NCBI RefSeq assembly: GCF_030272615.1 | Contig: NC_081410.1 | Span: forward strand, 257,967,533-258,031,532 | Source of the DNA: Cryptomeria japonica | Taxonomy: Eukaryota; Streptophyta; Pinopsida; Cupressales; Cupressaceae | Length of the DNA: 64,000 nucleotides | Reading direction: 5' to 3' | Part shown: piece by piece, positions 50,878 through 61,979 of the stretch | Position numbering within the stretch: position 1 is the stretch's first letter | Layout of the letters: the number at the start of each line of letters is the position of its first letter | Made by a program: the position numbers and the translations under genes | Notes under the pieces: generated by a model | The model's database searches: none | Told to the model about the DNA's origin: nothing | What the model saw: the letters and a program-made list of their open reading frames with translations, nothing else

Positions 50878-53800
50878 ATGGAATCATTAACCAATATCAT
50901 GTTGGAACACAGTTAGAAGTTCAACGACCGCAACTACAACACCTGGAAACAGCATATGCTTACCATCTTTGAGTATCGTTGCCTTGATCAGCTTGTTTTG
51001 GGCAAGGAATCTCGTCCTACAACAAGAAGTGATGATCAAGACAAACATGATGTGAAGAATCGAGAGGCTGTTATACTTATCAAACTCTCTGTCACAGATG
51101 ATCAACTCCCACAGGTGCCTTCAGGTAAAACAACAAAAGAGATCTGAGATCTTTTGAAGGATCTTCATGAAACGTCCGACAAGAGCCGAGCTTTCTTTCT
51201 GAAGAATATGTTGTTTTCTATCATGATGGATGAGAAGTCATCTATCCAGACACATCTTACGAAGATCAAGGACATCCGTGATCAGTTGGAAGCTATATGC
51301 CGAACCATGGGGGAAGAGGATATGGTAGTGATAACGCTAAAAAGCCTTCCCAGATCCTACGAGCATTTCATTGATACACTCAATATCTCCTCTACTAGTG
51401 TTGATTTGAAGTTTCCTGATCTTTGCAACAAGCTGCTCCAACAGGATCGATGGAAGCAGCAGTTTGGAAGCAGCACTAGTTCATCCACTGAACAGGCTTT
51501 CACAGCCTCAGCTTCGCATAAGTACAAGGGTAAAGCTCCGTCCTTCCAATAGAAAGGACAAGGTCAAGGTCAACCTCAACAGTCTTCCAAAAAGAAGAGC
51601 TTACAGTGTTCCTACTGTCATATATATGGCCATTTGGTGAAAGATTGCCGGAAATTGATAGCATCCCAGCAATCCAAACAGGGAGGGTCCAAGCAGAAAG
51701 AAGCCAATTCTGCCATGCATCCTGATCAGAAATCATCTGCCTTCTATGCGTTCATGGCCCAAACATCCTCTGATGATGTTCAATCATCAGCCTGGTACAT
51801 TGACTCTGGAGCCTCTCGACATTTCACACATCGTCAGGATTGGTTTACAGAGTGCATGCCTTTCACTGATTTAGTGATCTTTGGTGGAGGTGAAGAGTAT
51901 ACTGTTGTCGGCAAGGGCAACGTTCAGATTTCATTTGGTGGGAGGGATTTAATATTCCTCAATGTATACTTTGTACCTGGTATGAAGCTCAATCTACTGT
52001 CAGTCAGTCAGATTATGCAGCATTCACCACAGTTGGATGTCGTCTTCGGGTTGCATAAGTGCAACATTGTTGACAGGGAGACTCGCACTATAGTTGTAGT
52101 TGGTATTGAGGATCATGGTCTTTATAGACTTGATTCTACTGGTTCTCAGGAGCTCGCCATGGTAGCTAGGAGTACTTCCATCAGCACTCTTTGGCATCAA
52201 TGATATGGGCATCTCAATGTCCACTACCTCTCTTAGTTGGTTCAAGAGGATCTATTTGTAGGATTACTTGAGATTCAAACTCAGAATCATGGAGTTTGCG
52301 GAGCGTGTCAAGTTGGAAAGCAGCATAGGACTCCGTTTTCAGATGGAGACACTTGGAGAGCATCCAAGGTCTTGCAACTCGTTCATGCAGACATCTGTGG
52401 TCCCATGAACACTCCATCAGTCACTGGATGCAGGTATTTTCTACTATTTGTTGATGATTTCAGCAGACGCATGTGGGTTTATTTTCTTCAGCAGAAATCA
52501 GAGGTGTTCACCATGTTTCAAACGTTTAAGGCCTTAGTGGAAAAAGAGTCTAGCTGTCAGATAGTCTCTCTTCAGTCCGACAATGGAGGGGAATTTTGTT
52601 CTACAGAGTTCACCAACTTTTGTGCATCACATGGCATTAAGCATCAGCTTACCACACCTTACACCCCACAGCAGAACGGTGTTGTTGAGCGCAAGAACCA
52701 TATAGTCACTGAGATGGCTCGGTCTATGTTGGAGCATACAAATGTTCCAAAATACTTTTGGGCTAAAGTGGTCTTCACTGCAGTTTACCTTCTGAACTGG
52801 TCTCCCACAAAGGCCATTAAGAAGATGGCTCCAGAGGAAGCTTGGTCTGGCAGGAAGCCCAAAATCAGTCATTTGAAAGTTTTTGGCTCTACAACTTATG
52901 TTTGGATTCCAGATGCCATGCACACCAAACTGGATCCAAAGAGTCAGAAATTGATGTTCATCGGCTACAGTGACAACCACAAGGCATATCGACTGGTTGA
53001 TATAGACACTAATCACCTCATATTCAGTCAAGATGTAGTATTTGATGAAGAAAGAGGGCCTTTTCAGCCTTCCTCTCCTGATTTGAGCACTGAAGATCAC
53101 CCTCCAAAGGCTGTAAGTATGGGTGTTCGTCTTCCTTAGCTCCATTTGATGGGAGGGATTTAGTTGACTTTGAAGTTGTGGGGTCTCCTAGGCATGACAT
53201 TGCACCCCCTGACTTTCCTCAAGATCTTCTCGATCCACATCCAGAGGAGCTTGCTCCAGATATTCTAGGCACTCTTAATCCTGCAATAGATGTTGGTACT
53301 TCTACTCTTCAGCCTAAGCGGTGGGCCAAGACCATTGGTGATCTTCATGATGATGAGCTCATTGAGGGTAGATCCGTTAGAGGTAAGAGCCAACAAAACA
53401 CAATTAATTTTGCTCTTATGGCCAACATTCACAATATTTATGAGCCTCAAACGTATACAGAGGCTAAAGGTGTACCTGAATGGGAAAGGGCTATGGCAGC
53501 AGAGCAACATAGTCTTATGAAAAACAACACTTGGGTATTGTCTGATCTTCCTCCAGGAAAGAAGCCCATTGGCTGCAAATGGGTGTTTAAAGTCAAGTAT
53601 AAAGCTGATGGAAGTCTTGATAAGTACAAGGCTCGATTGGTGGCAAAAGGGTTGTCACAGAAGGAGGGCATCGACTATGAAGAGACATTTGCTACCATAG
53701 CCAAGATGAGTACCATTAGGCTTGTCCTCGCTCTCTCAGCCCAATTTGGATGGAAATTCCATCAAATGGACGTCAAGAGTGCCTTTCTCAATGGTGATTT

Positions 53801-54988
53801 GCAGGAAGAAGTCTACATGATGCAACCTCCAGGTTTCAAGGTTGCCGGTAAGGAACACTAGGTATGTAGACTAGTCAAAGCACTCTATGGCCTCAAACAG
53901 GCTCCTCATGCATGTACATCAAAATTGATAAGTACTTGATTGATCAAGGCTTTCAGAGGAGTCCTTCAGATCCCAATTTGTATGTCAAACATACTAGTGA
54001 TGATATTCTATTTCTAGTAGTCTATGTTGATGAACTCATCATTATTGACAATGTAGCACATTTGATCATGCAGGTCAAACAAAATTTTTGTCGGCATTTT
54101 GATATGACAGATTTGGGACTTCTCCATTATTGTCTCGGTGTAGAGGTTTGGCAGACTGATAGCCACATATTCATTTCTCAGTCAAAGTATGCCAAGAGCC
54201 TACTAGATAAGTTTCGAATGCAAGATTGTAAACTTGCATCTACACCTATGGAGATAGGGCTCAAATTATTAGCCAAATTAGATTCACTTGTAGTGGATGA
54301 GTCTTCATTCAGGCAACTCGTGGGCAACCTCATCTATCTCACCGCCACTAGACTTGACATCAGTTATGCTGTGAGCTATATTTCTCGCTTCATGTCAACC
54401 CCAAAAGTTGAACATTGGGTTGCAGCGAAGCGTGTGCTTAGATATGTGAAGGGCACTCCTGATTTTGGCATTCTGTACAGTAGAAGCAAAGATCCTAAGT
54501 TGGTTGGTTTTACAGACTCAGATTGGGTAGGTTGTGTTGATGACAGAAAGTCAACTTCTGGGTATGTTTTCAGCTTGGGTACAGGTGCAGTCACATGGAC
54601 CAGCAAGAAGCAACAAGCAATAGCTCTTTCCTCGACCAAAGCAGAGTATCGGGGAACTGTTAAGGCAACATGTGAGGCAATTTGGCTACGTAGGATGCTT
54701 GCAGACATGCAAGTGTCTCAACCAAGACCTACTCCCTTGTTTTGTGATAATCAAGGGGTTCTAAAATAAGCCAAAAATCCAGTCTTCCATGAGTGGACAA
54801 AGCATGTGGAGCTTTATTGTCATTTCATCTGCCAGCATGTTGAAGATGGATCAGTGATACTGCAGTACGTTCCTACAGAAGATCAGATTGCAGATATCCT
54901 CACCAAGTCCTTGAGCCCGACAAAGTTTCTCAAATTTAGAGGGCAACTTGGTGTGATAGATAGCATGACCATTAAGGGAGGGTATTAA
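50878..54988 (+). pseudogene. Copia gag-pol pseudogene
   Basis: Starts at ATG 50878. Gag runs to a zinc knuckle CSYCHIYGHLVKDC (about 51610-51650). Protease reads WYIDSGASRHFTH (about 51796). The integrase zinc part ends at CGACQVGKQH, and its core keeps HADICGP, SDNGGEF and VVERKN, the three catalytic acids. Reverse transcriptase reads KARLVAKGLSQKEGIDYEETF and DVKSAFLNG, but its catalytic YVDD reads YVDE (about 54030). RNase H ends the protein. Breaks: stops near 50914, 51145, 51550, 52201, 52234, 53137, 53859 and 54767, with frame changes near 53140 and at about 53910. It cannot encode a working polyprotein. Confidence 0.93.
54974..54982 (+). other. Copia polypurine tract
   Basis: AAGGGAGGG immediately before the 3' LTR, the plus-strand primer site. 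It overlaps the end of the RNase H reading (MTIKGGY). Confidence 0.85.
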
Positions 54989-55246
54989 AATATTTAATTA
55001 TATTTTAGTCACCTATATTTAGTTCCTTATTTAATGGTCATTTAGCTTTTAAGCTTTGTTTAGCATTTAGCATTTTCTTTTTAATTAATTAGCTTTTAAG
55101 CTTAATTTAGCTTTTAGCTCTTTAATCTTTTACTTTAACGTTATGTTCTAATTATAGAACATCGTCTTGTAACCTCTATATATACGTGTGTATATCGTTC
55201 AATGTAATCATTTGATTATTGAATCATTCATTCAATTTATTTTTCT
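54983..55246 (+). repeat. Copia 3' LTR
   Basis: 264 bases, closely matching the 5' LTR apart from about seven substitutions and one missing repeat unit of about 45 bases. It ends at the target duplication GGAAA. Confidence 0.92.
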
Positions 55247-57019
55247 GGAAATAGGTGTGGGTAGGTAGGAGAAATAAAATAATATTCCACGAGGTGGAAT
55301 GTAACAACAAGATAAGATCAACACTATAAAAGGTGGAAATTCTCCTACACACACTATCCCAATGTGGCACAAACACCCAAGTGTCTCATACCCAAACTAC
55401 TATTAAATGCATGTACCTAAGTAAACTTAAGTAAGGTGTAATAATATCCAAGATGAATAATTATTTACACCAACACCACCCCTTAAGTATAACTTAGGGG
55501 AATGCACTAAAGTCTACAATGCAACTAAGCAATGCAAGATGGATCCTGACTACGAGGCCATGTTAGGTACCCATGTACAAATGCAAATGCAATCTCCCAT
55601 AAATGGAGAAAGAGAGAAAAACCCAATGGGAAAAAACCCTCCCCAAAAAGAGAGATGATGAAAACACACAATGCTCTCGATGATGAATGAGAAGAACAAA
55701 AGATATGTCCCCTCATAAGAGAGAAGAAGAGACCATGAAGTCCTCCCTCAATGTCGAATCTCCTGCAAAGATGGTCCAATGATGATGACCAAAATACCTC
55801 CCCATAAGGAAGAATGAGAGCCTATTTTGCACCAATAATGTCAAAGTGTGACAAAACCAAGTACCAATGTCGATGCCGATGAATCACTCGTTGCAACAAA
55901 AAGAAGATCAGGCATGGAGACAACTTGCTTTGAGCATCATCTGGATACTCATAAATGATAGAAATACTGGTACAATCTAAGTCTCACGAGAGCCATGCAC
56001 AAATGTGTACAATCTAAGTCTCAACTGGAGCTATGCACCAAGTCTCACAAGATATTCTTAATCTACGTGTATAAGAGGATTACATCAAATAGTCAACAAT
56101 GACAAGATACACAGAGGTGTGACATTTTATGATAGTGCGAGTACAACATTGCTCAAGAAAGAGCATACATCATGATAAAATATTCAAATGTGGAAACATG
56201 AAAATGATGCCACCAACAAAGAAGCCCTGTAGAATACTGCAGATGAAGATGCTTCCGAATGAAATTTCACCAAGAGATATAAATGAACAACTGACCCCCC
56301 ATAAAAAGATCATGTTGGCACTTGCAAATAATAGCAAAGTGGACATCTAATTTCAATGATTACAACTTCTCAAAATCAGATATAAGAGACTTCAACAAAT
56401 ATTGCTAGTGACCTAAACTGAGATCTAAGCAAAATACAAGTACCAAATAGGCCAAAAATGACCAAATACTAAAAGTATAATTTCTACTCAAAATGATTGC
56501 AAACAAATGGCAGATTATGAAAGTAGACAAAAAATTATGCACTCTAAAAAAAACGGCACCTGAAAAAGAGTCCATATGAACCCAAATGAAGCCTCCAAAG
56601 TTGTAAAAATCGGGATTTCACGATTTCAGAAAAAGCTGTATCCAAAAACCAGAAAAATCCTACACCACTGTACAGATCACAAAATTATATCCCAAAACAA
56701 AAAAAATTGCTCGAAAAAAGGAGTCCGGATGAGTGAGATATCACTATTTGAAATTTGTCTGCAAAATTATAATTTCTGGAAAATTTCGGTTGCAACTTCA
56801 AACTTCAAATGCCTCTAGATTTGGCCTCCGAAGTCCGATTTGGATGAAACAAAAGACAAAACTAACTTTCCTGGACCTCCTCAATCCAATGGTGACCTCA
56901 AATTTGACCTATCAAGCTTCAATAAAAACCTGCAATAGAAAGCTCCAAAATATACAACTCTAAATAACATCAAATTTCTCTCAATTGACAAACTAATGAC
57001 ATTCTAATGGTTTTAATAC

Positions 57020-57412
57020 CATGAGAATTTGCCAAGATCTAGAGGCAATGGAAAACACAAATAAGAGAGAACAAAATAGATGATAGGAATAAACTATATT
57101 CTATCAAGATGCAAAATATGATCAACTGGATCATTACAAGATGTTCAATGGTTGCCCGTACAAACAATGTAGATGAGCCTGCTTATATAGGGTAGGTAGG
57201 AAACAACTGTGGGTACCTGTAGGAGGAACATTATAATATTCCACATGAGGTGGAATGTAACAAAACGATAAAATCAACACCATAAAAGGTAGAAATTCTC
57301 CTACACACACTATCCCAATGTGGCACAAACACCCAAGTGTCTCATACCCAAACTACTTTTAAATGCATGTACTTAAGTAAAATAATATCCATGATGGATA
57401 ATTATTTACACC
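57020..57412 (-). repeat. 5' LTR copy of the non-autonomous element (full, internal deletion)
   Basis: Matches the 3' LTR from its GAGAATTTGCCAAGATCTAG end to ATTATTTACACCAACA. It lacks the GGCAATATGGATATGTGAGC segment of the others and has a short replacement there. Confidence 0.75.
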
Positions 57413-57766
57413 AACAACTGGATCATTACAAGTTGTTGATTGATTGCCCGTTGTCTGTACAAACAATGTAGATGAACCTGCTTATATAGGTAAGGCAATA
57501 TGGATATGTGAGCACACAAACATGACATGTGGCTCAATAAGAAACAAGGGTAGGTAGGAGAAATAATATAATATTCCACATGAGGTGGAATGTAACAACA
57601 AGATAAGATCAACACCATAAAAGGTGTAAATTCTCCTACACACACTATCCCAATGTGGCATAAACATCCAAGTGTCTCATACCCAAACTACTATTAAATG
57701 CATGTACCTAAGTAAACTTAAGTAAGGTGTAATAATATCCAAGATGAATAATTATTTACACCAACA
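57413..57766 (-). repeat. Second, partial LTR copy in tandem
   Basis: Begins directly after the first copy at ACTGGATCATTACAAG, which lies about 120 bases inside the LTR, and continues to the LTR terminus CCAACA. It contains the TATA box (GCTTATATAGG read on the plus strand) and the segment missing from its neighbour. Confidence 0.75.
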
Positions 57767-60225
57767 AAACCAATGCTGTTTTTCTTTTTAACTTGTTTTT
57801 GAAATTGATAGAATGTGTCAAATGAAATGAGATGTCATGAGCATATTTTTTTTTTGGCTATTGTATTATTTGTTGACTCTTGTGATTGTTAGTTCACCAT
57901 CTCTACGATGGTGCCTAGCTTATCTCTAGTAACACCTCTTTTCTTTGATAGAACTGTCTCCCATTTAAGTCTCAATATCCATGGTAGACATGACAGAGTG
58001 TATAGTATCTATTGATGCACCTTAAGCTATTGCCTCAACCATCATATGCAACTTAGAAGGTTTGAATTTTTGTCTCACTCTTTATGCGAGACATAGAAAC
58101 CCCAACCTTCTTAGCTAGGTTTTTTTTAACAAATTCTAACCCCATCTCTAGCATACACAAAAGATTATTTAACTAAATGTCCACTTCCTCTTGATTACTT
58201 TGGTTTTGTCTAAAGTTGTCATGAATTGTGAAAAGGGTTTGGTGGCATTGAATGGACCAATTACATAAGTTTTTAGAAGCACAAAATAGTATTCAAAAGA
58301 GTTTCTTCCCACTTCACTTACAAAGCCCCCATCCAACACCTCTTTGGTTTGTTTGTTTGATTTCAACCCCTTGATCAAAATAACCCTCATTACTACTTAA
58401 CCTTATTTTGTGTGAAAAAAATACACAAATATGAAAACAAAAAAATGAAAACAATTTTTCTTTTGAAAAAATGAATACAAGATGCCAAACTCACCTCAAA
58501 TGACAAGTTTCGATAACTTACCTCCTCTCTCATTTCCTTCCCTTCTCACAAAATGAATGTATTTTTGTTTTTAATTGTAAGTGGGTTTGTTTTAGGTTAG
58601 GGTTTTGAAGACGTGTGTGGAGTTATGACCATGCTTTTTCCCTTATATTTTTCTTGTTTTATAGTCTCTACATGTCTCAAACCACTTCTTATCCATTCTT
58701 TATATGTTTCTACTTTTACCAAGATTCTAAGGTCATCTATACAACACCAAAACATGTTGGGGATAAGAAAGGTCAGAAAAGACTTGTGGATGCATCCCCA
58801 TATACCATTGGCATCTTTCATTCTCTCTCAAGAAACAACTTGATGAAAAACTCATTAGTGAGGCTTGAAAAGCCGACAATGAACAGTCCCACATAGTTTA
58901 ATCTATAAATTCATCTTGCAATATAAAAATTATAAGTACATGTTTAATCCCTTTTCAAATGACACCTCACATTTTGATCAATCACCTTATTCATAAAAAT
59001 CAACTTCGAAATTAGCCATTGACAAAAAAACTAGACTTCCTCTTATACAAGTGCCAATATACACACAAATGGATATTACATATTTACAAAGGCAACCTAG
59101 TAACTTAGTCAATGATAATTGGAGGAATATAATGCTTTACATGACAATGTAGATGTCTTGTAAGGGTGCAATAGCAATATGGAGATGAGAGGTCTAGATG
59201 GAGAAGAATATGAGAACTAGAATATATTGTTTCATTAATCTCTGCATTCTTTATATGAAACCCTTGAAAAGATGTATGGTTGTGTATTTACTCCTATCTA
59301 TCCTATGCAATATTTAACTATCATTGCTTATCTACTTATGTTATATATGTACACTTACCAATTACATGACCATGAAGAGAAAGATCATCATGAAAGTTGA
59401 ACTAGTTAGCCTTCCACTTTTGATGCTCACCTTTTGACAATTACAATTATGATCACTTGTTATATTGAAACGTCTTAAGAAGATGTGTAGGATTATTGCA
59501 TAGTTCTCTAATAAGTCATGTGATGTTTTGAATCTTATGCCTTGTGTGTGCTAAAGTGCCAAGGTTCAAGTGGTGCATATTTTGGAACAAAGATATTGTA
59601 GTTGACAAAGGTGTGACATGATCCTCAACATTGTAGTGATACATGACGTAAAGGGATACACATGAATGAGGAAGTGGTTTCTAAATTGCATGGGATGGGA
59701 TATGCACATGCTATGTTGTTGACGAAATTATCTCTATGCACTTCAATATTATTGTTTATACATAAGGACTTGAGCACTTGTTTTCAATTAAAGACAACCT
59801 CAAATGATAGTCTCACTCAAGGTGCATGTGTATTTGGGACCTAGTGCTTTTCTTACCATGGATAATAAACATGCAGATTTGTAAATACATATTACAAGCA
59901 AAACAATGCTCAACACACATGCACAAATATAAAAGCTTCTGACTGACCTCACAACAATGGCTACATACAAATGACCTTCCTTGCCCAATGAATAAAACAC
60001 TTTTTACTTTCTGTTTTGTTGACATGATATGGTTTCAATCCTCTATCTCAATTGACAATCATCAATCTCCTTCAAATGCATATGAGTTGTGCATACAAGA
60101 CATTTTAATTCATACATGCCCAATTACTATAAATTTATTTAGTTTACCTGCACAATTACTATGTTTATTTAGTTTACATGCACAATTACTTGCACCTAAC
60201 CCTCCTTTGAATAATTAAATATTTA
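57767..60225. other. Intergenic; two protein-like minus-strand pieces
   Basis: Minus-strand readings at 58169-58390 (KEVLDGGFVSEVGRNSFEYY, VIGPFNATKPFSQFM) and 58597-58821 (WGCIHKSFLTF, VETYKEWIRSGLRHVE) have plausible protein composition and could be remnants of one gene. I recognise no family and no splice pairing. A small repeat of TTTATTTAGTTTAC(C/A)TGC lies at 60130-60190. Confidence 0.35.
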
Positions 60226-61860
60226 TTGTTTTTGATAAATAAAGCAACGTTAACTAGGGCGCTGACCCTTTACAAAGCCAACATGCTATCAAAATTAAAC
60301 AGACCAAGCAGGGGTGCAAACCCCAAACAAACAAAGTTGGACAGGCCAAACAAACCAATTTGTCAAACATTCAACAACCCAACCCAACTCAAGAGTGGGG
60401 AGAACCCAAAACTCGACGAAGGGGGAGCTGGGGAAGGGGGGTAGATTTTCCCTTCTGCCTGTGACAAACAACCGTCCAAGCAACACTATCATTAGGAATA
60501 TTCAAAGAAAAATCAGGCGGGGAAGACCTCACAGAGTCACTGCCAGATTGCTGTTGCAAGAAAGCAACATGCTATTGTTGAAGAAGAACTGAAGAAGAAC
60601 ATAATCGCCAGGAGAAGAGCGAAGCTAAGGAGCAAGAGAAACAGATGTAGGAGCCAAGGGGACAAAAGAGTCTACAACAACATAAAAAAAGGCATCATCA
60701 ACAGTAAGGAGCACCTCATCTCGAGAGGATTCAACCAAGATAGAGTCAAAAACATTAATTGTCAAGTGATCTTTAGTAGCATCCTTCCACCAAGTAGCGG
60801 CACCTCTGCTGCGAGAGAGAGAGCAGTTTGAAGCTAAGTGCCCCGTTGAGAAGCACCTTCGACAGCGAAAGGGGAGGCCCTCATAATCCAGTGGTTGAGC
60901 CCATGGCCTATCCCAACCATAAGAACCACATCCCTTGGGGGGGCCAGAGATATGTCAACATCAATTAAGAGGCGAACAAAGGTAGAATGACCCATGGAGA
61001 TCATGGCATCATCAACCTTCAAGAAGTTGCTAATGGAGTTACCAATGGCCTCAAAGCAAGAAGGCTCCCATAAATGGAGGGGGAGATTGGGGAGGCGGAC
61101 CCAAACTGGATGAATAGAGAGAGATTCAGTAAGGGGGTTGAAGGGAGAAGACCAGGGCTTAATAGAGAGATAGTGATCCCCCCAAGACCATAAATTTCCC
61201 AGAAGCAAATCACGGTCAAGAGTAGAGGTAAAAGAAGCAACGAAAAATCCTTTAGCACAAGGGAAAATCTCAATGCCATGAGCAACTAAAGGCTTCCAAG
61301 AATCACTCACCCAAAGATGAAGGTTTGGAAGAGAAGGCCAAAACCCAACAAATCTATAGACCAAAGCACTGCGTTGGTAGAAATCGATATTCTCCACAAC
61401 CTCCTGGCCACATACCACAACATGGGAAGTCTTGGCACAAGGAAGAGGACAAACCCCCTTGAAAGGATGGGCAATAGATCTGGCCACACGAGCAAAGCTA
61501 CGATTCCTAGCAAAATAAGGTTTGGGCAAAGAATTAGCGCTCGCAGGAGGGTCGTCAGGAACACCACCAATTTGAGGAGAGTCCCTATTAACCCGAGCAT
61601 CCGTAGAAGAAACAAGGTCATCCAAATCAAAAAACGGATTAGGGACACCAGTCGTGGGGGAACCAACACGAAAACCCACCACCACGGGAGCATCGCGCAC
61701 AGACCCATCGATAGAAAGGGGAGGGAAGGCAGTAGTAAAGGGCGCAGAGAAGCAACCCCCACCACTACCCACAACAACATCGACACCACTAGCAGCTGCA
61801 CCATTCACAACGATAGGGTCACGAGAGCTGTTTGAAAATGCCTAGGCGAGAGACATGACG
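60226..61860 (-). mobile_element. ORF1-only LINE copy
   Basis: On the minus strand ORF1 is followed directly by a 3' untranslated region with CTCCCCACTCTTGAGTTGGG and GGGTCAGCGCCCTAGTTAAC, ending TTATTTATCAAAAACAAT. There is no endonuclease or reverse transcriptase (ORF2). The same junction between the end of ORF1 (AWTVV) and this type of 3' end occurs in the neighbouring plus-strand copy, so the absence of ORF2 may be a family feature. Confidence 0.75.
60400..61808 (-). pseudogene. LINE ORF1 (DUF4283 and zinc knuckle)
   Basis: A 324-residue open frame (60834-61808) starts MNGAAASGVDVVVG. Its N-terminal 125 residues are low in structure. It then has the DUF4283-type core at about 129-300: FWPSLPNLHLWVSDSWKPL, GNLWSWGDHYLSIKPW, VWVRLPNLPLHLWEPSCFEA. 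Near 60925 one base appears missing from a G run, and the reading continues in the next frame with LDYEGLPFRCRRC and FSTGHLASNC, a complete CX2CX4HX4C knuckle. A stop lies at 60625 and another near 60528 before the C-terminal NDSVAWTVV. ORF1 proteins are nucleic-acid chaperones of LINE particles. Apart from the frameshift and late stops it is well preserved. Confidence 0.82.
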
Positions 61861-61979
61861 AGAGCTTTCAATGTTAGAACCTCGCTAGGTGGTTTTTCTA
61901 TTCTTTGGCTATTATTAACTATTTATTGTTATTCTCAATTCTTAATAGCATATATTGTTATTCTCAATTCTTAATAACA

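Larger units (their letters stand above)
49874..55246 (+). mobile_element. Ty1/copia retrotransposon, full length but inactive
   Basis: LTRs 49874-50182 and 54983-55246 are flanked by GGAAA at 49869-49873 and 55247-55251. The primer-binding site TGGTATCAGAGC (50183-50194), complementary to initiator tRNA-Met, follows the 5' LTR, and the purine tract AAGGGAGGG (54974-54982) precedes the 3' LTR. Domain order is gag, protease, integrase, reverse transcriptase, RNase H, which defines copia. It inserted into the LTR of another element. Confidence 0.95.
49624..55475 (-). repeat. 3' LTR of the non-autonomous element, split by a copia element
   Basis: Left part 49624-49873, right part 55252-55475. 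On the minus strand it starts TGTTGGTGTAAATAATTATTC and contains GCCTATATAAGCAGAC, a good TATA box in the expected orientation. The copia target duplication GGAAA lies at the break. Confidence 0.75.
49624..57766 (-). mobile_element. Non-autonomous LTR element with copia-like primer site
   Basis: The 3' LTR (minus strand) is 49624-55475 with a copia element inside it. The 5' side is 57020-57766, holding one full and one partial LTR. On the minus strand the 5' LTR is followed by TGGTATTAAAACC, three transitions away from the TGGTATCAGAGCC-type site used by copia elements with initiator tRNA-Met. The 3' LTR is preceded by the purine tract AAGGGGTGG (55476-55484). The interior (55485-57019, about 1.5 kb) has no gag or pol. 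Flanks AACCC and AAACC could be a decayed target duplication. Without the copia insert the element is about 2.8 kb. Confidence 0.75.

Noticed and set aside
50878-54988. Idea that the copia element must have moved while already defective, because its LTRs are similar but its gag-pol has many stops
   Set aside because: About seven LTR substitutions in 264 bases imply dozens of changes across 4 kb of coding sequence, enough to explain the stops, especially with methylated cytosine decay.
61317-61835. 172-codon plus-strand frame opposite the LINE ORF1
   Set aside because: It is the antisense shadow of ORF1; the minus-strand frame has the domain evidence.
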